Part shown: one piece after another, positions 34,550-43,596 of the stretch | Layout of the letters: each line of letters starts with the position of its first letter | Numbering within the stretch: position 1 is the first letter of the stretch | Assembly (NCBI RefSeq): GCF_905404315.1 | Contig: NC_066304.1 | Coordinates: 5,208,001 to 5,272,000, forward strand | Direction of reading: 5' to 3' | Source: Leptidea sinapis | Taxonomy: Eukaryota; Arthropoda; Insecta; Lepidoptera; Pieridae | DNA length: 64,000 nt | Position numbers and translations under genes: made by a program | Notes under the pieces: generated by a model | Told to the model about the DNA's origin: nothing | The model's input: the letters and a program-made list of their open reading frames with translations, nothing else | The model's database searches: none

Positions 34550-34938
34550 ATTTTATGAAATGCTCACATAATGCCTCTATTTATTTCCGGTATGTGTGGA
34601 TTGATGCATCTACTATACTCAATAACTCTTGTGTTTATAAGTATTATTTTTTTTATTTTTTTGATTTACTCGTGTAAGCCTTTCAGTTTTTGACATTTGA
34701 GTATATTTGTTGCGTCACTTTGCATATATTGTAATTGAAATGATTTGTAAAACAATTAAAATGTAAATCTTGACTTAAAAGAGTGGCAATGAGTTTCTTG
34801 CTACTTCTTCTTATTAGCTCAACCCTTTACGAAGTAGCGGTAAATTCAATAAGAAACAATATTTTTATTATTTTTTTGACATTCATAAGTGTCATTTCCG
34901 TGACCTACATGAATAAAGTGTTTTGAATTTGAATTTGA
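34550..34938 (+). mobile_element. LINE-C 3' end, uninterrupted copy
   Basis: Gives the undisturbed order of sequences that are split at 32451/34013: 'cgaagtagcggtaaattcaa' is continuous here. It ends with 'gttttgaatttgaatttga'. Confidence 0.85.
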
Positions 34939-35283
34939 CGTAGCCAAGTAGGCATAACAAGTTTATGTTTGTTCCTAGGGAGGCGGAAGGTCTATAACGG
35001 TCTGCATAACCCTCTAGGAGAAATTAATGACTATATTATGCCAAGTCTTGCTGCACGATCATCTCGGCAGCCGGTGTGGCTACATCCTGTTGAAGGGTTA
35101 TTCATGTTACGTCATCGCATTAACAATAGCGATTGTTATAAATGATAACGATTATAAATCAAAACATGACTCAAGCAAGCCCCATCTGCATTTAATATTG
35201 TTAGCCTTGCTGTTATAAAAGACGCATGTTAAAATGTCATATTTCAATTATTTATTTTATGTTAATATCTTGTTATTTTAAAT
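34939..35283. other. No recognised feature
   Basis: I see no supported gene or repeat here. Confidence 0.4.
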
Positions 35284-35406
35284 TGGTGGCTCAGTTGGTA
35301 AGAGCTTTCAGACGGAACCCGAGAAGTCGCGGGTTCGCGTCCCGCATCGTTCATAAATTTTGGTTACAAGTTTAATTAGTATAATTAATCCTTGAAGTGA
35401 GGGATA
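35284..35406 (+). mobile_element. SINE S1, cut by the Tc1 insertion
   Basis: tRNA-like part 'ggtggctcagttggtaagag' and 'cgcgggttcgcgtcccgca' followed by 'tcgttcataaatttt' and 'cttgaagtgaggg'. The next bases should be TTATCACTTTAAAAAC, but the Tc1 end begins there. Confidence 0.8.
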
Positions 35407-35689
35407 TACACACATAAACAGAATCTAGGGATATCTTAATTCTAAATTATTAACGACTTTAGATTTTTTTTTAAGTTTCCATAAAAAGTTTATATAAGTA
35501 CACATTGAAACCTCTTTTATTCTATTTTCAAAATTTAAAAATAACAAAAAAAAACAAAATACGGCGGCAAAACTGTTAGTAATTCGTTACGTTATGGAAA
35601 ATTAAAACTGTTTTAATAATTTAATTGATAAAAAGGGATTTTATTGTTTTTATTTTTGAATTTAACATGCCGTGTCAGCTTTAAGAGTC

Positions 35690-37116
35690 ATGTCACGACG
35701 TCATTTGAGTCGAGATGAAATGTTACGAACAATTGGCATGTTAGAAAATGGTGCTGAATAGCGTTGTGGCTGAGACTCTACACACCAGTCAAAACTTGAT
35801 ATCAAGGTTGTGGTCACATTATCGCAGTACTGGGGATGTCGCTGAACAGCACACGGGTAGACATTGACGCATATATACGCAGAGACAGGATCGCTTTCTT
35901 CAAATGACTGCCAGAAGACAACCCAATATCACAGCGATGCAACTAGTACAAAGGCTCCAGGCGGACCACCAGCTGCTGGTGAGCGACCAAACCATGCGTG
36001 GTTGTATGAAGTTGGTCTTCGTGCTCGTAGACAGCTACGTGTTCCAGCATTGTGAAGTGGCAATCGCGGTCGTGGCTTGGGAGCATTTACCATGGAGTGA
36101 CGAACGATGGACTTTGGTGCTGTTCACCGATGAGTCCCGGTTTGGGTTTCATCCGGATTCACGAAGAACACGCGTTTGGAGAACTCCAGGGAGAGTTAAC
36201 CGCCTATGGCACCCTCAGGAGGACTCATACCAAGGCGGGACATTCATGGTGTGGGCAGGAATTCGTCTCGGCAGACGAACACAACTAGTTTGGATCAAAG
36301 GTAGCATGACTGCACGAAAATATAACGAGGAGGTAGTAGAGCCTGTTATTGTCCCACACAGAATTCGAAGTGGCCAGGAATTTGTACTCATGCACGATAA
36401 TGCTCTTTCCCAAACCACGCGGCTGGTGTCGGCTGCTCTCCGAGACCATGACATCCAAGTTTTGGATTGGCCTGCACAGTCGCCCGATTTAAGGCGACAC
36501 TAAATGCCGGCGACCTTGAGCGATATGAGTTCACGGCTCCTATGTAACAAAGCCAATATTTTCAAAATTCTTGCGTTGAAAATTTAACATTTTAACAGGC
36601 GCAAACAGTTTAATTGCTTACAATCCTCATTATAGATTACTAATCTTAATAAATGTACAAACACAAAAAAGTAAAAGCTATAAGAACAACTTTTATGAGA
36701 GCAGTATACTAAACAAATGCATCATGCCGAGAAAAAACTTGTTTAACTGCTAAGTTTAATTAACAGTAAGCATTAGAAACCTACAAGTAAGACTTAAGGG
36801 TATGTGTAACAGGATAAAGTAGTGTTTATCGCTCCAAATGCTATATTTTCACCACAAAACTTGTCGAAAAACACCTTGTTTTCGTGTGTTCTGCTTACTC
36901 TTCGCCTTAAATCCTATCGACAATACCTGGGACATGTTACAACGAACGGCTTTAAGAGATTTTCCGCCAAATTTGACGACAGAACAACAGCTTTTCGAAC
37001 ACTTGCAAAGAACATGGGACCACATACCGCACCAAGACATTTACAATTTTATTTTTAGTGTGAACAATCGATGTCGGTATGTAATTAATATGAGAGGTGG
37101 CAATACTGATTATTAA
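35690..37116 (+). pseudogene. Tc1-like transposase, interrupted by a MITE
   Basis: Starts MSRRHLSRDEMLRTIGML (helix-turn-helix) and meets a stop after 21 codons. Later frames give MTARRQPNITAMQLVQRLQ, FTDESRFGFHPD (first Asp), FVLMHDNALSQ (second Asp) and WPAQSPDL up to 36490. After the MITE the same frame continues NPIDNTWDMLQRTALRDF and ends at 37116. The third catalytic position, normally in PIEH, reads PIDN here. Stops plus the insertion make it inactive. Apart from the MITE, it is close in layout to the copy at 342-1253. Confidence 0.9.
36492..36907. mobile_element. TA-flanked MITE inside the Tc1 transposase
   Basis: 416 bp beginning AGGCGACACTAAATGCCGG and ending TTACTCTTCGCCT, so the terminal repeat is at least AGGCGA/TCGCCT. 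TA lies at 36490-36491 and again at 36908-36909. Removing the element and one TA restores the codon run for SPDL-NPIDN, which shows the exact insertion. It has no coding capacity. Confidence 0.9.
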
Positions 37117-37425
37117 TAATTATATTTAATAAGATTGTTATAATTTTGATTAAAATTTAAAGTTTTTTAAGAAGAAATAAAGTTTTTTTTTAAACTAATT
37201 TTCTAATGCAATTAAATAATAACAATTTGAGTTAAAACATAATAATCACAAAATTTTTTTTAGTTTTCATAAAAGACCTTAAAATAGCCTATCATTCTTA
37301 CATTTAGTATATCAGAAAATTCTTCATAGATTTTTAGTTATTCAATGAAATATAAAATATCCCTAGATTTTGTTGATGTGTGTATCTTCCACAAAATACA
37401 AATTGTTTTGCTATAAATACCTATA

Positions 37426-37884
37426 CGAGGGCTGCACTAAAAGTATCGGGAATGGAATATTTCCACTGTTCCTGACATATTAAAATCTTTTTAATTGAAA
37501 ACTCCTTAGTTTAAAAAATCGAATACCATTTATTTATTTAAAAAAAGATTCTCGGTCTTGTCACAAGGTCTTGTCAAAATTGTTTAGTCGGTGAGAAAAT
37601 GGAATTGACAATTGTAAGCTGGTTGAGGAAGATCGACACGTGACATACCGCGAAATTTAGGCAACTTTAGACATTGACATGAGTCAAATACAAATAATCT
37701 TGCATGAACAATTAGGTGTAAAAAAGTAGTTTTCAGAGAGATTCATCACCTGAAGAAGCTGTGGACGCCTACAAAACGGCCATTTTGGAGACCCCAACTT
37801 CCGAATGGAATGGTTGCTTCAATGATTGGTTCCATCGTATGGAAAAAAGTGTCAAATTTCGCGGAGAATACTTCGAGAAGTAAT
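37426..37884 (+). pseudogene. Second mariner family, deleted copy
   Basis: The left end (TA)CGAGGGCTGCACTAAAAG is a mariner-type terminus. Readable pieces are KLVEEDRHVTYREI, then, after a deletion, SSPEEAVDAYKTAILETPTSEW and WFHRMEKSVKFRGEYFEK with a stop near 37884. The catalytic middle is missing. The right terminus was not found. Confidence 0.75.
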
Positions 37885-38442
37885 TTTAAATAGTAATGTT
37901 GTGTCACTTCCTTGATTCCTCAAATTTCCCAATAGTAGGTTTAGTTTGCAATAGCAATCTTCCTCGAAATAGGAACCTTATTATATGTTGGGAACGGGAG
38001 CGAAAACGGGAACCGTAAATGGAATAGGACATGAGATAGTCTTCAATTCCAAACTGCTTATTATTTTTAAAAACCCCTTCTCTACGCGGACGAAGTCGCG
38101 GGCATCAGTTAGTTATAAATTAGAATATAAATAATATATAAAGTAGATGGATAAAGCCAAAACTGTTAACATTATATTTGTTTTAAACAAAGAGTAAAAT
38201 TTATGATTTAACAAGTCATAATAAGGTAACAAATTTACAATTACTATACTAAGCTACTTAGAATATAAACTTAACAAAATAAGGTTACATTGGTGTGCGT
38301 GTGTGTATCTGTGTGTGTTGTGTGTTTGCGCGTGTATGAAGTATGTGTGTGTGTGGGTAATTAGTGTAGTAGATGTTATATGTTTCTTTTTTCTTTTTTT
38401 TACCTGTACTTTGGATAAGTTATTATATTCAATTTGTTTTTT
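37885..38442. other. No gene; GT-rich microsatellite
   Basis: 38290-38360 is an impure (GT)n tract. The rest holds nothing identifiable. 'ccccttctctacgcggacga' near 38075 looks like a dispersed-repeat end. Confidence 0.45.
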
Positions 38443-38556
38443 ACAGTGATAACCCTTACGTCTGGTATTATTTACACAAATTAAATTTGAAGACAAAATT
38501 TATGAACGAAGCGGGACTCGAACCCATCGTAAAATGTTATATGTCTTGTTCAACTC
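38443..38556 (-). mobile_element. SINE S1, reverse half of a head-to-head pair
   Basis: Reversed tail 'cagtgataacccttacg', body 'cacaaattaaatttgaagac' and reversed B box 'cgggactcgaaccca'. The A-box half is missing before the junction with the forward copy. Confidence 0.75.
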
Positions 38557-38564
38557 TCATGAAG

Positions 38565-38700
38565 CAGTTAAACAAGACGTTCAAAATTTAGCAACGATAC
38601 GTCACTCGTACGATTGGCTCAGTGGAAAGAGCACTCGCGCGGAACGTGAGAGGTTGCGGGTTCGAGCCCGGCATCGTTCATAAATTTTATTTTTAAATTT
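38565..38700 (+). mobile_element. SINE S1, forward half of a head-to-head pair
   Basis: 'cgatacgtcactcgtacgat' then A box 'tggctcagtggaaagag', B box 'gggttcgagcccggcat' and 'cgttcataaattttattttt'. Confidence 0.8.
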
Positions 38701-39179
38701 TATTTATGTAAGTTATTATATATAATAATAAAGAATAATCTAACGAAGACATGACAAAGTACCTTAATTCTCTTGTAAGATTCAGATAAAAAAGTGTGAA
38801 AACTGCATGTTTCATTTCATTGAAACGGTTGAGATAATTGAGTATTTAATTATTACGTAGATATAATTTATAATTGCTGATCATCATCATATTCATTACA
38901 CTATTCGCAGAACATCAGGTCGCATCAGACCGATTTGATTTAAATCAAACACAGATGTATGTACTTGACAACACAAACCAAAAACGTGACCTTAAAAAAA
39001 CTTTAAAATAATTCATGGTAACTACATAGTTTAAAAAAGAAAAACAAAATATTGAGTTATTAATAAAAATATCAAAAACATTCGCAAATACCAGGCACTT
39101 ACAACCTCCCAATAAATACTAGTTTTGACCTATCTTATCTTATCAGATAAATATTTTTTTTTATTATTTTTTATCTTAG
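38701..39179. other. No recognised feature
   Basis: I see no supported gene or repeat here. Confidence 0.4.
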
Positions 39180-39435
39180 TGTTGAACTTTGAACTCTTCC
39201 GAAACGGCTTGACCGATTCTCATGAAATTTTGAGTGCATATTGGGTAGGTCTGAGAATCGGACAACATCTATTTTTGATCCCCCTAAATGTTAAGGGTGG
39301 TCCAAATGATTTTTTTTTAATTTTTTTGACATTTTTTTTAAATACATACAACTTCAAATTTTCACCCATCTACGATACACAGTTTTGTATCGCGATTTTA
39401 ATATCGGCAATACAACGTTTGCTGGGTCAGCTAGT
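39180..39435 (+). mobile_element. Helitron H1, short copy
   Basis: Shares 'cggcttgaccgattctcatg' and 'atattgggtaggtctgagaa' with the other copies and ends 'gctgggtcagctagt' (CTAGT 39431-39435). It has an internal deletion relative to 18803-19122. Confidence 0.85.
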
Positions 39436-39989
39436 TAAGATATATTATAGCAATTTCATAAAACAAACATATATTGCAAATTATGTGGAGGCATCACCTC
39501 TTTTCAATTTTTTTTTTAAATTTATGACGTGTTTATATTACATATTTATATACTTAAATTAATATGTTACGTATTTATTATTTATGTATTTTCTTAACAC
39601 CTATAAAAAAACAATCTCAAAGAGATTATGGCAGGGTTTGCGATTAAATCACCCAGCCAGCATCCGACATCTTTAATAAACATCGTTATATTTCAAGCAA
39701 TATACACAAAAACTACACACAGTTTACTTCTAAACCTTCCTCGTAAATCGCTTCATCTTTTAGTGAAAACCATATTTCATAATCATTTCAGTAGCTTTTG
39801 AGTTTATCACGAACAGGTGAAAGAAATAACATTCGGTTCATAACACAAGTTCTAGCTTTTATAAGTAAAGACATTTGTAACGGAGAGATAATGTGTGTCT
39901 TATCTCTAATATGCGACTATGGATATTTTTTACCCTTGACATTTCAAACCTCCAAAAAATCATAATAATTACGATCATAAATATACAAT
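39436..39989. other. No gene; LINE-like tail near 39720-39830
   Basis: 'taaaccttcctcgtaaatcg' and 'tagcttttgagtttatcacg' resemble the stretch near 53790-53870, a dispersed-repeat end. Nothing else is identifiable. Confidence 0.45.
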
Positions 39990-40497
39990 ACTAGCTGATC
40001 GGAAAGACGTTGTTCTGTAAATAATAAATAAAATACTGTTTTATATGAATTTGTCAATGAATTTCATAACATCAAGAATTATTTCGTAAAATATGCTCCC
40101 TGTTGTTATAATCAAATTGTTTCACAGCAGAACTGTCAAACCGTACGTCAATAAATTCTCTCATAGAAAATATGTCCATAGAAAACAAATATTGGATATA
40201 AAATAATTATGGGTCCCAAATTGAAATTAAAACTATCCTATCTCTCAAGTTGGACTAAACTGCACTCCATGAAGTAATCCCCATTAAAATCCGTTAAATA
40301 ATTAACCCCTTATTCATAATGGTCCGCTAACTTAAAATAGCCGCTAAGGAGTGTTTCTTCTCATTCTGACATAGGTCAATTGAAGAAGACAGAGTGTAAA
40401 TTAGCAATTCTTTAAGCATTTTGCAGACTATTATGAATAAGGGGGTTAGTTTAGGAGTTCACTGGGAACAAACATCAGGATGCTGGATTTATATATA
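39990..40497 (-). mobile_element. Non-autonomous Helitron H2 carrying MITE-1
   Basis: Reversed terminus ACTAG at 39990-39994, then 'ctgatcggaaagacgttgtt'. The body matches 13080-13410. The other end is near 'ggatgctggatttatatata'. It is interrupted only by MITE-1 at 40305-40446. Confidence 0.8.
40305..40446 (+). mobile_element. MITE-1, copy 3, with visible target duplication
   Basis: 142 bp, from ACCCCTTATTCATAATGG to CTATTATGAATAAGGGGGT, flanked by TA at 40303-40304 and 40447-40448. The paralogous Helitron H2 copy has the empty site (cattagtttagg) near 13362, which confirms the ends. The TA duplication fits a Tc1/mariner-type source. Confidence 0.92.
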
Positions 40498-40694
40498 TAA
40501 ATATATTATTATAATAATAATGACGGTAACATTGAACTTTGCACGAGTACAGACCTACACCGCCTACGTCGTGACTTGAATGAATAATGAACTTGCAGGT
40601 ATATTTGGGGAATACCATCATGATGAGTAGTTACCTAGCTGATTTAAAATATTATATTGTGAAGTCAAATGTTGTAAACAATTTGTTATTTTTT

Positions 40695-40830
40695 TTAAAG
40701 TGATAACCCGTTTGAAAACAAAACTTATACACGATGTGGGACTCGAACCCGCGACCTCTCGCGCTCTTCTACTGAGTCAACCGTTCGAGTAACGTAACTT
40801 TGATAAATCTTGTATATCTCCTCCTGCCAT
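40695..40830 (-). mobile_element. SINE S1, reverse copy
   Basis: Reversed tail 'aaagtgataacccgtttg', reversed B box 'gggactcgaacccgcgac', reversed A box 'ctactgagtcaaccgttcga' and head 'taaatcttgta'. Confidence 0.8.
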
Positions 40831-42244
40831 GCCTGTTCCATAAAAAAGTGTTTCCCGAAAATAATGTGTGTCCAGACAAAATAAACAAAAATAAGACATA
40901 ACTGCCAAAATTCGCACAGAACTGAAAATTGGTTGAAAAATATGTTATTTTTTCATCTGAATTGAATATGAATTTTCGAACTACTAAAACCGCCATATCA
41001 CACGAATTGTGAGTCGAACGTAAAAAAATGTCTGAACAATTTTTGTGAAGAATTGTATGATCTACAACTTTTGTCAGACATATTTTCACGATGAAATCTA
41101 CCGTTTTTGAGGAAAACGAAATAAACCATAATTTTGTACCTTCGACCGTCAATATTCTTTTTTGGCAGAAGTAGGATCAAAGGGAATTTTTGACATTTCA
41201 TTTATAATGGCGTATTTAATGTCCCAACCCATTATCAGCTCTATGAGAATTTTGGCTAATGGACCAGTGCTGAAGCCTTTGAAAATGATAAAAAAGTGAA
41301 AAATAACAATATTGATTAATTAGATTATATGAAAAATGCAATAATTTTTTATTGCATATTATATCTACTGTTTTGAAACAGTGTTTTTGAAGTCGGTGTT
41401 TCTTTTCCTTTCATTTTTATTATATTCCCTTCCATTTCCAATGAGATTCATCCCACTATTATTATTTTTTTCAAAGTCAAATGTCTATCTTGACTAGACT
41501 AAGTTCCTTTTACAACTCCATACAACAGTTAATTTATACAAAGATTTACAACTCTTATAATTTTTTTTCTTTCATAATGTTTGTGACATCTCATTGTTAT
41601 GCTTATAATAGAATAATAAATACATTTGTACGGAGAAACCCAGACATACCAAGAACTCGAATTTCAAATTCAATCGAACCAATATCAATTAATTTAATTG
41701 TGGGCAATTAATAGGTTAATATATTGATCTTATATTAATCTTGTTATTTCACTCATTTCTTTGTATTGTTATTATAACTGTTGTGTTTATTTGATTAGTA
41801 TTAACTTAATCTTATCATATAGAATGTATTAAACATAAGCTACCATCTTAAAGTTGATTGTATTGACAATCAACTTCACAGATTTACGACATTCACTATA
41901 TTGTAAATATTATTGGTAGTTTTATGTAGGTAGTAACCTATATTATGAGTTCTACCGATACCTATGTGATTACTTGAAAAAAATGGTAGTTTTACCAAAG
42001 AATATACTTATAGTAAGTTCAAGCAGTTTTACTTAAAAGAACATAGCTAATTTTGATAGATTTATGAATAAGTTGTTTTACTTTTATTGAAGAGGAGGTT
42101 ACATAGGGTTCACCTTATGGTATATGATCACCACGCCCCATACTTTTTTTTACCCCAGGAATTACAACTTGAACACAGAAAAGATTAGAACGCGGCGAGC
42201 GAGGATCGAACTGGCAGCACCAATTGAACCACATAAGCTTCTCT
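40831..42244. other. No recognised gene
   Basis: A 127-aa minus-strand frame at 40769-41152 has no start context or motif, and its start overlaps a SINE. The rest is AT-rich with nothing identifiable. Confidence 0.45.
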
Positions 42245-42770
42245 TTTGTGAGAACTCATCATCATGATTTCAGCCAGAAGACATCCACTGCTGTAGAAAG
42301 GCCTCCCCAAAAATCGCCATGACGATCGGTCCTGTGCTGCCCTCATCCAACATATCTTACCAGATCGTCGGTCCATCTTGTAGGGGGCCTACCAACATTT
42401 TACGTCTTCGGGTATATGTTCTATATGTTCGCCATTCGGGGACTTTACTGCCCCAACGGCTATCTGTCCGTCGAGCTATGTGCCCTGCCCACAGCCACTT
42501 CAGTATCACAAACATCTGCACTATGTCGGTGACTTGGGTTTTCCTACGGAGCCCTCTCCATTGCCCTCTCAGGGACAATGTCAATGAGTGACTTTCTCAT
42601 AAGGCCCATAGGTTGCGACCACGTTTGCATTCCGTATGTGATCACAAACACCCTGACTAAAAACCGTCGGATTTTTTTAAACGAGAAGATTTTATGAAGC
42701 TTCCCGAACGCTGCCCGTCCGAGTTTGATTCCACGAGTAACCTATTTCCCGAAATTGGACTTACCCAACT
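42245..42770 (-). pseudogene. LINE-D (RTE-like) C-terminal coding
   Basis: The minus-strand frame 42357-42584 includes VILKWLWAGHIARRTDSRWG, and an overlapping frame gives RRSGKICWMRAAQDRSSWRF. These are the landmarks of the RTE C-terminus, also seen at 53285-53585. It ends with the reversed 'aggcctttctacagcagtgg' tail. Frameshifts are present. The RT and endonuclease are missing. Confidence 0.8.
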
Positions 42771-42965
42771 GGATGTGTGAGAACTAATAATAACTAATTG
42801 GCTTTACGTTTTGAATTCAGTTTAATCACACACATTATCAAGCTAGTAAATCTATGGAAGTATTAACTTTAACACGTAGATGTTTTTATAACACATAATT
42901 AACTCGAATAGACTGTTAAGGTTTTTTTTTAGGTTTCATTCATTTGTTTAGATACTCTTATAGCT

Positions 42966-43290
42966 GACGAGGGCGCCGTAGCTAGTGAAATTACTGGGCA
43001 AATGTGACTTAACATCTTAGCCACCATCAACGCCCATTCTTCTCAGGTCTGAGGCAGTCTTTTTTGTATGGGTGATAGTTGTTGACGTTTCATAAGTGAT
43101 TTTGAATCCCATTTTGAATAAAAATATTTGAATTTGAATATGTCTCAAGGTGGCGAGCGCAATTGTAGTGCCACTCAGGATTTTTGGGTTTTTTAATCAT
43201 CCTAAACGGCACTGCATTGCAATGAGCAGGACGTATCAATTACTATGCCAACGTCATGCTCATCTCGTCCCTTATTTTCATAAAAAAACA
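42966..43290 (+). mobile_element. Rep-1 with a nested LINE-A tail
   Basis: 'gagggcgccgtagctagtga' to 'cttattttcataaaaaaac'. The usual 'aacatctta|tgtctcaagg' junction is split by 43020-43139. Confidence 0.85.
43020..43139 (+). mobile_element. Very short LINE-A insertion
   Basis: Only the last 120 bp of LINE-A: 'cgcccattcttctcaggtct', 'gaggcagtc', 'tgggtgatagttgttgac' and 'aataaaaatatttgaatttg'. This is an extreme 5' truncation. No clear target duplication is seen. Confidence 0.85.
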
Positions 43291-43547
43291 GTACTTATCA
43301 AATAGTATTAATGGGAATTTAAATTTGTTTACAATACACTTGTTATAATTAATTACATCACGATTATTATTATTGCTTCTAATAATCAATGTTAATAAAT
43401 TATTTATTATCATATTATTAACCGTAATTTCTCAAAACGATCAGATAGCGCGGCAGTAACAATAATATCGAAAAAACCATATGATTTCCCCGTAGTTGGT
43501 ATTCACAATAACTCGACTGCGCATGCGTCGATTATAATAAATTAAGA

Positions 43548-43557
43548 TATATAAAAG
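43548..43557 (+). promoter_or_regulatory. TATA box of gene 2
   Basis: TATATAAAAG sits 49 bp upstream of the ATG at 43597. An arthropod-like initiator (tgttagt) is about 30 bp downstream, near 43579, giving a very short leader. Confidence 0.75.
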
Positions 43558-43596
43558 GACTATGTTGTGGTAAACATTGTTAGTGTACAAACAGCC

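Larger units (their letters stand above)
35409..37382 (+). mobile_element. Tc1-like transposon with terminal inverted repeats
   Basis: The left end (TA)CACACATAAACAGAATC plus 'tagggatat' and the reversed right end (TA)CACACATCAACAAAATC plus 'tagggatat' match as inverted repeats, with TA on both sides. The total is 1.97 kb, or about 1.56 kb without the nested MITE at 36492-36907, which is the usual Tc1 length. Confidence 0.8.

Noticed and set aside
36492..36907. Intron of the Tc1 transposase
   Set aside because: No GT-AG at the edges; TA duplications and terminal repeats show a transposon insertion.
38290..38360. GT-rich tract as regulatory Z-DNA element
   Set aside because: Impure microsatellite far from any supported gene; no evidence for a function.
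40769..41152. 127-aa minus-strand frame as a gene
   Set aside because: Overlaps the SINE S1 head and shows no domain, start context or splice support.
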